64,000 nt of DNA from Candidatus Gastranaerophilales bacterium (GCA_944323725.1 CALUTP010000008.1:1-64000), one strand, 5' to 3'; shown: positions 26,609 through 35,834, counted from the stretch's first letter. Notes: generated from the letters alone by a model not told the origin. Numbers and translations are program-made.

Positions 26609-26665
26609 GAATATAAAAGTCGAGATTTAAGGATAGTTATTTATTATTTCTTTATGTACAAAATA

Positions 26666-26694
26666 AAGCTCTCTATGCTATAGAGAGCTTTTAC
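26666..26694 (+). terminator. Intrinsic terminator
   Basis: AAGCTCTCTAT (26666-26676) pairs perfectly with ATAGAGAGCTT (26680-26690), 3-base loop, followed by TTTAC. It ends the two-gene plus-strand unit. Confidence 0.75.
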
Positions 26695-26708
26695 TTAGTT
26701 AATATAAA

Positions 26709-26735
26709 AAAGCAGATAAAAATTTTATCTGCTTT
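26709..26735 (-). terminator. Intrinsic terminator for the Cys-rich gene
   Basis: AAAGCAGATAAAA and TTTTATCTGCTTT form a 13-bp stem around one base (26709-26735). On the minus strand a run of Ts follows, so it serves the gene starting at 26987. Confidence 0.75.
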
Positions 26736-26753
26736 AAACGAAAAAAGGAGTTT

Positions 26754-26987
26754 CTATGCCATATCAATTCGGGGTTTTCCAACCATATTAATCAATACAT
26801 CAATAACTTTTGGCATCTGACAGACAAATGAATAATTTCCCTTAGAGAGTGAACATTTTTTACAATCACACCCAATAGAATAGCACTCCATAGCCTGTTC
26901 AGTCCAACTTTGAGTGATAGAAGTTGAAATTTCACCGTTAGTATTAGGATAAAATTCTTCATCCTCATGCAGATAATTCATTTCCAC
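26754..26987 (-). CDS. Small Cys-rich conserved-type protein
   Basis: GTG 26987 is chosen since GGGAGG lies 5 bases upstream (77 residues); ATG 26981 is too far. A cluster CYSIGCDCKKCSLSKG, then FVCQMPKVIDVLI and VGKP, gives Cys spacing C-x4-C-x-C-x2-C-x8-C. I have seen similar clusters (C-x2-C, then CQMK and V-G-x-P) in small uncharacterised anaerobe proteins. It probably binds zinc or an Fe-S cluster. Monocistronic. Confidence 0.6.
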   Translation of the reverse strand: MEMNYLHEDEEFYPNTNGEISTSITQSWTEQAMECYSIGCDCKKCSLSKGNYSFVCQMPKVIDVLINMVGKPRIDMA

Positions 26988-27074
26988 ACTAACCTCCCGT
27001 CCTTTTAGCAGATTGCTTTAAGGATGTTCTATACCCATTATTATTATAACTGTAATAAAGTGTGTTTTAATCCT

Positions 27075-27659
27075 CTATTTAGTTGAATTATTATCTAGTA
27101 AAAAATCAAAAATTTCAGCATTATATCTGCTATCAACAGCACTGAAAGGAAGTACTAGCCCGCCAAAAGATTTTTCTACATTTTTAATAACATTTAATAT
27201 TTTGTTTTTAGGAACATAATCCATTTTTGTTACAATTGTTATTATAGGTAACTTATAGACCTTAACCCACTCACGCATCTGGTAATCATTTTTTTGAATT
27301 TCATGGCGCCCATCTATAAGTTGAATTAAAGAACTTATCTCTTCTCGTTTTAATAAATATTCTTCAAGATACTTTTGCCAGCGATTTTGAGCCTCTTTAG
27401 ATACTTTTGCATAACCATAACCCGGCAAATCAGCTATAATAAAATTATTTGAAAAATTAAAAAAATTTATTAATCTTGTCTTTCCCGGAGTATTTGAAGT
27501 TTTGGCAAGTTTTTTGTGATTAGCAAGTGCATTAATAAATGATGATTTACCTACATTTGAACGCCCGAGTAATGGAAATTCCGGCAGATTAAATGTCGGA
27601 CATTGACTGAGTTTTTCAGCACTTATTATAAATTTTGCATTCATAAACTTTGTATTCAT
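27075..27659 (-). CDS. engB: Ribosome-biogenesis GTP-binding protein EngB (YsxC/YihA)
   Basis: 194 residues. GTPase motifs: GRSNVGKSS (G1), the TPGKT switch (G2), DLPGYGYAKV (G3), TKMD (G4) and SAVD (G5), the single-domain EngB layout. Needed for 50S maturation. Its start overlaps the end of the preceding 85-residue gene by 4 bases (ATGA-type), so translation is coupled. Last gene of a TPR-orf-engB unit. Confidence 0.96.
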   Translation of the reverse strand: MNTKFMNAKFIISAEKLSQCPTFNLPEFPLLGRSNVGKSSFINALANHKKLAKTSNTPGKTRLINFFNFSNNFIIADLPGYGYAKVSKEAQNRWQKYLEEYLLKREEISSLIQLIDGRHEIQKNDYQMREWVKVYKLPIITIVTKMDYVPKNKILNVIKNVEKSFGGLVLPFSAVDSRYNAEIFDFLLDNNSTK

Positions 27660-27913
27660 TTTGTTGATAATGCTTTTTGTTGCTGCTCTTTTAGTTTTTG
27701 TTTAAACAAAACTGTTTGAAATAAATTATACATTTTATCACTGTCAACTACAGTTATTTGTGTTTTATCCTTCATAAAATCAATATTAACTGTTGGCTTT
27801 TGATTGAAAATATTTGATTGCAAACTAACAATTTGGAACAGACCTACTTTCAAAATACTTAGCGGTTCTTTCCAAAATATTTCAAATGTTTTTCTTATAT
27901 CAAATTTTTTCAT
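27656..27913 (-). CDS. Small hypothetical protein coupled to engB
   Basis: 85 residues, basic (MKKFDIRKTFEIFWKEP start), without signal peptide. It overlaps engB by 4 bases and follows the TPR gene after 12 bases, which supports that it is real. No known family; the position suggests a role near ribosome assembly or envelope, but that is guesswork. Confidence 0.65.
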   Translation of the reverse strand: MKKFDIRKTFEIFWKEPLSILKVGLFQIVSLQSNIFNQKPTVNIDFMKDKTQITVVDSDKMYNLFQTVLFKQKLKEQQQKALSTK

Positions 27914-27925
27914 ATCCTAATCTGG

Positions 27926-29743
27926 TTATACTTTCTTTTTGAATTTAGCAATTTTTTTCAAAACTGCTTCTTTATCAGAGGCATTTGGGCTAAATTGCAG
28001 GTATTGATTATAATATTTTATTGCCCCTTGATAATTTAATTCTTTTTCATAAGACATAGCCTTCAATTTAGCAATAGCCGGGCCGTTATGATAGAAGTCA
28101 ATCGCTCTATTACAATATTCAATTGCTGATGCATAATTTTCTTCTTTATATTGTCTTTGAGCTACATCAAAGAATTCATTTGATTTAATTTCACATAAAT
28201 CAATATATGAAAGACCATTTTTAGCAATAATATTATCCGGATCTTTCATAAGAGCTTTTTTCAACGCAACTCTTGCTGTTCTAAATTGTTTATTATGAAC
28301 AAGTACTTCTGCAAGATACAATTCATCATCTACATTATCAGCAAAATTTATGGCATTTTCAAATGTATATACAGCATCTTTTTCTCTGCCTAGTGCAAGG
28401 TATGCTTCACCTTTAATTACAGAATCCATAAGGTTATTTGAAGCAGACTGCACAATATAATTCAAGCTTTCTTTGGACATTGGAAGCTGGTGAGTCAGTT
28501 TTGCTAGTTTAATTTTAGCAAGATGCAAGTCTAATCTATATGGAACTCTTTCAATTGCCTGATTTATATAATCATAAGCAAGATATAGTTCTTTATTTGT
28601 AGTCATATCACCATTTCCACCGCGATCTTTTGACATTTCATAATATGTATTCGCTAGACCAACAATTGCATCATTGCCATATTTACTGTCATCTACCAAT
28701 TTTGAGTAGTAATCAAGAGCTTGTTCATACTTTCTTGTCTCAAGAGAAAGATCAGCTACACGCATTATTGCATCTTTATAACCTGGGTTAATTGCAAGCA
28801 CTGTCTTTAATTGCTCCATTGCAAATTCAGCATCTGAACGTTTTTGGTATACATTTGCCAAATTTAAATATGGACGAGAATTTTCTGGCTTAACGGTTAC
28901 GGCTTTTTTGAATGAGTTTATTGCCGCAGCCTGATTACCCTGTACAAGATAACATTCACCCTGCAATGTCAATGCTGGAGAAGAATTTGGATTAATATGC
29001 AAAGAGTGATTTAACCAAGTCAAGGCTTTTGAATAATCTTTTTGTCTTACAGCAACTTGTCCTAAATGGTACATTGCAGTCGGGTTATGAGAGTTGTATT
29101 TTAAAGATTTTTGGAATAATTTTTCTGCCTCATCAAGGTTTCCATCCATTAATTCAAGGTTGCCTAAATTGTCATATGCAGTAGCGTACTGAGGGTTTAT
29201 TTGCAATGCAGTTTGAAATAATTCTTTTGCATCTTTTTTATTACCTAATTTTAAGGTAGCAACACCCATAGCATTATATGCTTGATAGTAGTTACTATCT
29301 AAATTTACAGCATTTACAAATTCTTTTATTGCATTATTTAAAAGTTCTTGGGTATCTCTTATATATTCAACATCAGATGATGTTTGGCGTTTCATATAAA
29401 CAATACCTTGTGCATAATGTAATCCTGGATTTTTAGGATATGCTTTAAGCATTTTATCTAGTTCAGTTTGAGCTGGAGCAAGTTTATGTTGTTTCGCCAT
29501 CCATATTACACGTAATGTCTGAGCTTCAATATCATCAGGATGAGCATTCAAAACTTCTCTTAATGCAGTATCGGCTTCTTCATAGTTATTATATTCTATC
29601 ATTTTATCAATAGAAGCATATTTTGTATTATTAAGTGTCTCACCTTTAGCAACTTTTGCTTGCAATTCCTGTGAGTTTACAGAAGAAACACATAACAGGT
29701 TTGCGAAAACAATTGATGCTATTAATAATTTTTTATAATTCAT
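27926..29743 (-). CDS. Exported TPR-repeat protein
   Basis: 605 residues. A signal peptide (KKLLIASIVFANLLCVSSVNS) is followed almost entirely by tetratricopeptide repeats; clear ones read AYNAMGVATLKLGNKKDAKE, AYDNLGNLELMDGNLDEAEK, AMYHLGQVAVRQKDYSKALT and LTLQGECYLVQGNQAAAINS. A periplasmic scaffold for protein-protein contacts, perhaps in envelope or pilus assembly. First gene of the unit with engB. Specific role unknown. Confidence 0.85.
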   Translation of the reverse strand: MNYKKLLIASIVFANLLCVSSVNSQELQAKVAKGETLNNTKYASIDKMIEYNNYEEADTALREVLNAHPDDIEAQTLRVIWMAKQHKLAPAQTELDKMLKAYPKNPGLHYAQGIVYMKRQTSSDVEYIRDTQELLNNAIKEFVNAVNLDSNYYQAYNAMGVATLKLGNKKDAKELFQTALQINPQYATAYDNLGNLELMDGNLDEAEKLFQKSLKYNSHNPTAMYHLGQVAVRQKDYSKALTWLNHSLHINPNSSPALTLQGECYLVQGNQAAAINSFKKAVTVKPENSRPYLNLANVYQKRSDAEFAMEQLKTVLAINPGYKDAIMRVADLSLETRKYEQALDYYSKLVDDSKYGNDAIVGLANTYYEMSKDRGGNGDMTTNKELYLAYDYINQAIERVPYRLDLHLAKIKLAKLTHQLPMSKESLNYIVQSASNNLMDSVIKGEAYLALGREKDAVYTFENAINFADNVDDELYLAEVLVHNKQFRTARVALKKALMKDPDNIIAKNGLSYIDLCEIKSNEFFDVAQRQYKEENYASAIEYCNRAIDFYHNGPAIAKLKAMSYEKELNYQGAIKYYNQYLQFSPNASDKEAVLKKIAKFKKKV

Positions 29744-29822
29744 TTTTTCTCCCGACTACTACATTTTCACTATTTTAATTCTACTAAAAGTATTGTATAA
29801 TACATATTGGAAAAAATCAATA

Positions 29823-30743
29823 ATGCAAATGACCGGTTTAAATTCAAGCTCAAAAAACAATTTAGAAGATTTTCGAACATATATTTTGGTGGAAAGAAAT
29901 TTTTCCAAACACACAGCTAAAGCGTACTGTTCAGACATTTTAGACTACCTTTTGTGGCTTGGAGATATACAATGTGAGGATGTGAATTTTTCTAAAGTTC
30001 GAGAATATTTACATTTTATTCAAAAATTTCAATATCGAAAAAATACTATTGCTAGAAAAATTGCTTCATTAAGAACTTTTTACAAGTTTTTATATAGAGA
30101 AAAAAAAGTTGATTCAAATCCTGCAATGAATATTAATGCACCTAAACGACCAAAACAGCTTCCAAAATTCTTGACACCTTATGAGGTAGAGCAAATCTTA
30201 AATAATATCAATATCGAAACTCCTGCAGGTTATAGAAATAAAGCTATTCTTGAGTTATTATGGGCATCAGGAATGCGAATTTCAGAACTTAGCGGATTAA
30301 ATTTCGGGGATTTAAACCTTGAGAATAATGAAATAAGAGTTTTTGGTAAAGGTGCAAAAGAAAGAATTATTCTTGTAACCGATAGAGCGAAATCTTATTT
30401 GGAAAGATACATTAAAACGGCAAGAGCACTTGTTGCCAAAGGCTATAGAGTAGAAGAAGACGAAGATTCTCCTGTATTTATTAATAATACAGGATATAGG
30501 CTCCAACCAAGAACTGTAAGAAATGTAATAAATGAAATTGTAGAAAAAATTGAATTGCCAAAACATGTTACTCCACACGTTTTTAGACATAGTTTTGCAA
30601 CACATCTTATTGAAAATGGTGCTGATTTACGTGTTGTACAAGAGCTTCTGGGTCATGCCAGCATTTCTAATACACAAATATATACCCACGTATCCACCCA
30701 GCATTTGAAAGAGGTTTACAACGAAACCCATCCGAGAGCTTAA
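29823..30743 (+). CDS. Tyrosine recombinase, XerC/XerD type
   Basis: ATG 29823 is the likely start (306 residues); the open frame upstream contains the TATAAT promoter box at 29796-29801. The N-terminal SAM-like domain (LVERNFSKHTAKAYCSDILD) is followed by a catalytic domain with R in ASGMRISELSGL, K in GKGAKERII, HVFRHSFATHL, the GHASISNTQIYTHV block and the nucleophile Tyr. Typical chromosome-dimer resolvase length. A second Xer gene lies at 34911, so the pair may be the XerC/XerD partners. Confidence 0.92.
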   Translation: MQMTGLNSSSKNNLEDFRTYILVERNFSKHTAKAYCSDILDYLLWLGDIQCEDVNFSKVREYLHFIQKFQYRKNTIARKIASLRTFYKFLYREKKVDSNPAMNINAPKRPKQLPKFLTPYEVEQILNNINIETPAGYRNKAILELLWASGMRISELSGLNFGDLNLENNEIRVFGKGAKERIILVTDRAKSYLERYIKTARALVAKGYRVEEDEDSPVFINNTGYRLQPRTVRNVINEIVEKIELPKHVTPHVFRHSFATHLIENGADLRVVQELLGHASISNTQIYTHVSTQHLKEVYNETHPRA

Positions 30744-30747
30744 CAAA

Positions 30748-30776
30748 TTGTCAATTTTGTAGTTATAATTTATACT
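30748..30776 (+). promoter_or_regulatory. Promoter of the phase-variable RgpF-like gene
   Basis: TTGTCA (30748-30753), a 17-base spacer and TATACT (30771-30776). The gene's ATG at 30788 lies 11 bases after the -10 box, leaving almost no leader and no ribosome site. Confidence 0.6.
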
Positions 30777-30787
30777 GAAAATCTGTT

Positions 30788-31760
30788 ATGCAAAAATTTT
30801 TTAAAGGTAAACTGTCTAAAAGTCAATTATATGTACCTTCTTGTATAGGGGGGGGGGGGCAAACCTTCTTATTTATGCCTTTTTGCTGGATACTGTAAAA
30901 ATGGCATAATACCTGATTATGTTATTTATTACTTAAAAAATCTTTCTATAATTTGTGAAATTCATTATCTTGCAGATAATAATCTTCCACAAAAAGAACT
31001 TGACAAAATTCTACCTTTTGTAAAAACTGCCTTAGCTTTTAATCATAAAAAATATGATTTTGGCTCATGGCAAGAACTTATAAATATACTTGGCTGGGAT
31101 TATATAGAATTGTTTGATAGACTTATTTTTGCAAATGATTCATGTTATGCACCAATTTTTTCGTTTGAAAATATGTTTGAAAAAATGGAACATTCAACTG
31201 CAGATTTCTGGGGTCCGACTGTAAATAATCTTATTAAACTTCCACATATACAGAGTTATTTCATTGTTTTTAATAAAAGAATTATTAAAGAAACAGCTTT
31301 TAGACATTTTATGAAAAAAATTAAACCTGAAAAAACCCAGCTTGATGTAATAAATAAATATGAAATTCAGCTTACAAAATTATTATATAACATTGGTTAT
31401 ACATATGATACTTTTTTAGATAAAAAACTTGTTGCAACAAGTTTTTACTTGAAATTATTTCTTAATAAAAGTCCGTTTCTCAAACGAAAAGCATTTTTAG
31501 GAGATTTTTTTATAATACCACCAGTATTTTCAATACAAATGTTAAAGTTTCTACATTATCCTGTTAAATATATAAAAACCGACATAAATACAAATATTAA
31601 CAATTACATTCGTATGAAAATCCTGTTTAGAACAGTTAAAAAGCTTATTATTTTTTCACTCGGGCCTTTTGCAAAAAATGTTATCCAATTTAAAAAGCTA
31701 CTTTTTAAACAAATCTTTTACACTAAACTTGGATACTTTTTCCATATGAAAAGAAAGTAA
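30788..31760 (+). CDS. RgpF-type (rhamnan synthesis F domain) surface-glycan protein, split by a 12-G tract (phase OFF)
   Basis: ATG 30788 reads MQKFFKGKLSKSQLYVPSCI and enters the G tract; with 12 Gs it stops after 36 codons, with 13 after 40. With 11 or 14 Gs it gives one frame of about 323 residues to 31760. Restored, it shows RgpF-family hallmarks: LCLFAGYCKNGIIPDYVIYY, NHKKYDFGSWQELINILGW, LIFANDSCYAPIFSFENMFE, DFWGPT and HIQSYFIVFNKR. The family is associated with rhamnose-glucose or O-antigen-like polysaccharide assembly at the cell envelope. The stretch after the tract is intact, so selection has kept it. Start choice and ON length are inference. Confidence 0.8.
30848..30859 (+). repeat. 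G12 homopolymer (candidate phase-variation tract)
   Basis: Twelve Gs, 60 bases into the RgpF-like ORF, encoding a Gly run. Loss of one G or gain of two restores the full frame. Position at codon 21 is ideal for an ON/OFF switch. Confidence 0.88.
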
Positions 31761-31871
31761 TTTTTTTACAACAGGATTTGTCTGATACTTTGATGTATGT
31801 TTTTCAACAACTTCAGTCTCAGTTTCTGTATTTTCTATCACTGTTAATTTTCTCTCTTTTTTTTCATCCAT
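31698..31871 (-). CDS. Small charged hypothetical protein (57 aa)
   Basis: ATG 31871 to stop 31698 encodes 57 residues: MDEKKERKLTVIENTETETE, then VVEKHTSKYQTNPVVKKLLS and a basic tail. TATAAT (minus strand, 31878-31883) lies 6 bases before the ATG, so it could be leaderless. It overlaps the 3' end of the RgpF-like gene in antisense by 63 bases. The plus-strand frame over the same area has no start signals. No homologue recognised; may be spurious. Confidence 0.4.
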   Translation of the reverse strand: MDEKKERKLTVIENTETETEVVEKHTSKYQTNPVVKKLLSFHMEKVSKFSVKDLFKK

Positions 31872-31971
31872 ACAGAAATTATACCTCTTATACTTTTATA
31901 AAAAATATTATTTATAAAAAATTGTCTTCATTTTATATAAAAAATATATACTGTTACATTTGTTAACATTT

Positions 31972-34107
31972 TTACTTTAATCCATCCCACAAAGTCTGGA
32001 GCTGTCTAAGCTCAGTTCGGAGTTTAGCATCATCTATGCTTGAAGAAATTAACTCTTTTAATATATCAGTCAGTTTATAAGAAAAAGAGGAAGACTCATC
32101 TCCACCATATTTATGACATAATTCATGGAGAGCTGTGCCAAGAATTTCGGAGAAAGTACCTTTGTCTAGATAATCCTGATTAATCCAAAAACCTTTAGAT
32201 TGGATTTCTCCATTATTAGCATAATCTGTAATTGCTTCTGCCATAGTATCTTCATAGTAACGACTTTCATCTGAGGCTTCTTTATTAAATATGTATATTT
32301 TTGTATCTAATTCTTCTGGATTAAAGTATTTATTTTCCAAGTATGGTGTAAAAGATTTTACTCCCTCTTTTATAAGGATTATCTTTTGCTTTTGAACTTC
32401 TGTTGGACTAATTGGTTTATGCTTTCTTATTCTTGTTAATAATTCATTAATATCCTGCATTCCTAGTAGTTTAAAGTCTTTTGAACATATGACATAACCA
32501 CTTTGTTGCAGTGATTCCAACATTTCTGGAGAATCATACCATGTTCTAGCTACATATTTATCTGGAAAATTAATATATATATTCCTTGCAGATGCTCCTT
32601 CTATAAATCCTGAAAGAAGACTACATTCATTAGGATTATATTTTTCAGATGTTGACCAGAATTTCTCCATTGAATGAATAATTCTTACAACATCATTTTT
32701 TGGAAGTCCACATTCTCCTGTAATATAATTACCTATTGATTTTAAATGAGCATTATTTAAAGATGTTCTATCTCTGGATGGGTCAAAAATTATTTTGTCT
32801 TTACTTTTTGCTGGCGGTTTTTCTTTTAAGAAAATAGTTAAACCCTTCAAACCATCATATGAATTGGAAACCTGATAACGCTGACCTGCTATATAAAAAG
32901 CTCCACATTCATTTTCAGGAAGAATTTTTATCCCAAGTATATTATTTTCAAAATCCGGATTTTTAAAATCGGTATTATGAGAATGATAAAATCTATTTAT
33001 TGTTTTTCTTAAAGAAAGTAATAGATTTTTATTTTCTGTTTCAAATTCTATGTAATTCCCGTCAAATTTATTTACTTTATCTAGTTTATATCCCAAAACT
33101 CTTTTATTATTTAAATTGCCTGAAATAAACTGCCAGGTAACATTCCAGTCATCAGATCCTACCTTAAAATTCTCGGCACCTGAATCTTTAAGGATTTTCA
33201 ATACTGTAATTTTTAAACCTTCACCAAAATTTCCAGCAGCTTTTGCATCATTCTGTTTTGAGGATTCTCCGAGAAGTATTGCTTTATCTGGAGTATATGT
33301 AGACTTACCCTCTATTCTTACTTTATATTTGCCTTTTTCAACTGGCATAAATGACATTTTTACACCATCAATTGTTTGACCATGTCCATCATAAAAATTT
33401 TGCATGATATCTCGTGCAATTTTATCATTATCCCATATAACAGAATCTGCATAGGATTCAGTAATAGTTGTTTCATGGAGAGGTTGAGGGGTAAAATTTC
33501 CATTTGCCATTTTGGTAATTTTTACTTCATTACTCATTGGAAGCTCGAAATCAAACCTTTGTCCCATATGAAAATCAGGTATACTTAATGGCTGCATATT
33601 TGCTCTATAATATGTCGGAATATGTTGTTCTGGAAGATTTATTGCATCTTGAACATAAATTTTTTGTTTTTTTCCTAAAATAGGCGGTTGAACTGGATTA
33701 TAATCAAGAGGTTCTTTTATTTTATTTTTATATATATTAAATATTCTTTCTTGAATTTCAGCAGGTGAAGATGTACCATCTATCAAAGATTCAACACTTT
33801 TTTGATATTTTTTTAAAGATTTTGCTGTATTTTCTTTTTGAGAAATCAGATCAAATACATGTTCTTCTAACCTTCTTATATGCCATCTTCTTCCTTTCAG
33901 AGCTATTGTACTTCCAATAGCTGCACCAACAATAAGTGCTGAGCCGGCATAAAAAGCAGCTATTTTTTTATCTATTTTGTTTTTTTCTGTTTGTTTATTA
34001 TCCGATTTTTTAACATTTATATCAAATTGCGAATTTTTTGATGCAGATTTTATTTTTTGAGTTTGAGCTTGACTTAAATAAAAACTTTTTATAGCAGAAA
34101 CACCCAT
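31972..34107 (-). CDS. Membrane-anchored GHKL ATPase-like / HExxH metallopeptidase fusion
   Basis: 711 residues; GAAAGGA precedes ATG. Residues 48-70 form one transmembrane span (IAAFYAGSALIVGAAIGSTI). Residues about 225-330 resemble a GHKL (Hsp90/histidine kinase) ATP site: an N-box IARDIMQNFYDGH with Asn237 and Asp240, and a lid motif GNFGEGLK (292-299). The usual DxGxG motif is not seen. Near the C-terminus ALHELCHKYGG supplies a zincin HExxH at 661-665, and a Glu or Asp downstream could be the third ligand. I know no named family with this order. The N-terminal part resembles other orphan proteins here. Possibly an ATP-gated protease or effector. Confidence 0.6.
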   Translation of the reverse strand: MGVSAIKSFYLSQAQTQKIKSASKNSQFDINVKKSDNKQTEKNKIDKKIAAFYAGSALIVGAAIGSTIALKGRRWHIRRLEEHVFDLISQKENTAKSLKKYQKSVESLIDGTSSPAEIQERIFNIYKNKIKEPLDYNPVQPPILGKKQKIYVQDAINLPEQHIPTYYRANMQPLSIPDFHMGQRFDFELPMSNEVKITKMANGNFTPQPLHETTITESYADSVIWDNDKIARDIMQNFYDGHGQTIDGVKMSFMPVEKGKYKVRIEGKSTYTPDKAILLGESSKQNDAKAAGNFGEGLKITVLKILKDSGAENFKVGSDDWNVTWQFISGNLNNKRVLGYKLDKVNKFDGNYIEFETENKNLLLSLRKTINRFYHSHNTDFKNPDFENNILGIKILPENECGAFYIAGQRYQVSNSYDGLKGLTIFLKEKPPAKSKDKIIFDPSRDRTSLNNAHLKSIGNYITGECGLPKNDVVRIIHSMEKFWSTSEKYNPNECSLLSGFIEGASARNIYINFPDKYVARTWYDSPEMLESLQQSGYVICSKDFKLLGMQDINELLTRIRKHKPISPTEVQKQKIILIKEGVKSFTPYLENKYFNPEELDTKIYIFNKEASDESRYYEDTMAEAITDYANNGEIQSKGFWINQDYLDKGTFSEILGTALHELCHKYGGDESSSFSYKLTDILKELISSSIDDAKLRTELRQLQTLWDGLK

Positions 34108-34172
34108 AAAAATCCTTTCGAGTTATAAAATTAATAACACAAAAATCAGAAAATAAAATTTTTTGCTAGTAA

Positions 34173-34892
34173 TTACAAACTTAATTTAGCAATTTTAACA
34201 TCAAAAACAGTTTCAATATCTACACCAGCAAGAATATAAGATATTATATCCTGCGGTTTAAAATATCGTATATTATCAATATGCGGAATAATTCCAAGAA
34301 CTTTTGTATCAGAATATTCTTCAATCATTCTTGGTAGATTCTTAATATTTGCATCATTTGTATTAAATGGACAATCATTAAGAATTACACCACGAATAAG
34401 AATATTTTGTTCGCGTGCATGATTTATAGTCATAAGAATATCATTAAAAGAAGACTGACGAGGTGAGGCTATTAATAAAAGCGGAAGATTAAGAGTTTTT
34501 ACTAAATCTTCTTCTAAAAAATCCTTACCATAAGGCGTTGAAAGTCCTTCTGTTCCATTTACCATTAAACATTCATATTTTTCTGAAATACTTAAAAAAT
34601 CTTGAAGAATAACATCTTTTTCTATAATCTGATTTTCTTCTTTTGCCGCTATACAGGGAAGATTTTTACTTGTAAAAATATAACTGCACCAAGTTTTTAT
34701 ATTGCAATCCATACTTTTAACAAAAACTAAATCTGGTGCACAGATATAACCTTCTTCATGCACAGCACCAGTTTGCACAGGCAGATATACCCCCGTAGAA
34801 TAGCCCAGACTTTGCATAGTAGCGGCTAGTCCTGCAGTAATAAATGTTTTTCCCGAATGGGGTTTTGCACCGGTCACAAATAGTTCTAGCAT
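34173..34892 (-). CDS. bioD: Dethiobiotin synthetase
   Basis: 239 residues. P-loop GAKPHSGKTFITAGLA at the N-terminus, PVQTGAVHE (the usual K-P-x-x-T-G lysine appears replaced by Val), MVNGTEGLSTPY (usually E-G-A-G-G) and RGVILNDCPF match BioD. It closes the ureido ring of DAPA to dethiobiotin with ATP and CO2. bioB is 13 kb away and no bioA or bioF is in the window, so biotin genes are scattered. Follows the Xer gene by 18 bases on the same strand. Confidence 0.88.
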   Translation of the reverse strand: MLELFVTGAKPHSGKTFITAGLAATMQSLGYSTGVYLPVQTGAVHEEGYICAPDLVFVKSMDCNIKTWCSYIFTSKNLPCIAAKEENQIIEKDVILQDFLSISEKYECLMVNGTEGLSTPYGKDFLEEDLVKTLNLPLLLIASPRQSSFNDILMTINHAREQNILIRGVILNDCPFNTNDANIKNLPRMIEEYSDTKVLGIIPHIDNIRYFKPQDIISYILAGVDIETVFDVKIAKLSL

Positions 34893-34910
34893 AAATTTAT
34901 CCTATCACGC

Positions 34911-35777
34911 TCAGCTATTGATTGCAAAGTACACCTCTTTTAATCTTTTTTTACTTATATGAGTATATAATTGGGTTGTTGATACATCGCTGTGACCTAG
35001 CAATTCTTGTACCACACGCAGATCTGCTCCATTTTCTAAAAGATGAGTGGCAAAACTATGTCTTAGTGTATGAGGTGAAATATGTTTATGAATTTTTTCA
35101 CCCTGAGCTCTTATAAAAGAATAGATGTCCTGTCTGGTTAAAACTCTTCCTTCTTCATTTATCAAAAGATTTTTTGACGCTATATTATACTTTTGCATTG
35201 TATAATCACGCTCAGGAAGATACTTTTTCAGTGCTAATATAGCTTTTTTCCCTAGTGGAACAAGTCTTTCTTTAGAACCCTTTCCTGTGCATTCAAGGTA
35301 TCTACCATTAATATTTATATCACTCACTTTTAGTCCTGAAAGTTCTGAAACTCTTAAACCGCAACCATATAATAGTTCAAGAATTACACTCTGGATTTTA
35401 GATAAGTCTTGATTTAGTATTGTTTCTATTTCTTGAACTGTCATTACTTTAGGCAGACGTTTCGGGAGTTTTGGCTGTTCAAGAGTGAGTGTGGGATTAT
35501 TTTTACAAAAATCATTTGCGCAAAGCCATTTGAAAAAACCTCTTAGTGACGCTATTTTTCTTAAAACACTTGTTGTTGTATATTTTTCATCATGCAATTT
35601 CAAAATATAAGCATTTATATCCGTACGCTGAATTTGTTCAAGAAAGTCTATGGCTCGTGTAGAACAATATTCTAAAAAACTGCTCAAATCTCTCCTATAG
35701 GCCTCCATTGTGTTTTTGGACAGTCCTTTTTCTATTTCTAAAAATTCCAGATATTCTGATAATATTTGTAAATTCAT
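34911..35777 (-). CDS. Tyrosine recombinase, XerC/XerD type
   Basis: 288 residues. N-terminal domain LEIEKGLSKNTMEAYRRDLS; catalytic residues R in YGCGLRVSELSGL, K in GKGSKERLVPLG, HTLRHSFATHLLENGAD, and the nucleophile in TTQLYTHISKKRL. XerD-like length. Probably acts at a dif site with the other Xer enzyme (29823); no dif-like site was identified in the window. Confidence 0.93.
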   Translation of the reverse strand: MNLQILSEYLEFLEIEKGLSKNTMEAYRRDLSSFLEYCSTRAIDFLEQIQRTDINAYILKLHDEKYTTTSVLRKIASLRGFFKWLCANDFCKNNPTLTLEQPKLPKRLPKVMTVQEIETILNQDLSKIQSVILELLYGCGLRVSELSGLKVSDININGRYLECTGKGSKERLVPLGKKAILALKKYLPERDYTMQKYNIASKNLLINEEGRVLTRQDIYSFIRAQGEKIHKHISPHTLRHSFATHLLENGADLRVVQELLGHSDVSTTQLYTHISKKRLKEVYFAINS

Positions 35778-35834
35778 ATTTTATATTATATATTTTTTTG
35801 TTTTATATTTAATGCTTTATTTGAATTAACTTTT

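Noticed and set aside
31778-31966. Plus-strand 62-codon frame
   Set aside because: Very AT-rich, Phe/Tyr-rich translation typical of a shadow frame, no ribosome site; the opposite strand has a frame with a promoter box.
29796-35777. The two Xer genes as an integron or mobile element
   Set aside because: Both are full-length housekeeping-type Xer proteins in unrelated neighbourhoods; no att repeats or cargo boundaries were seen.
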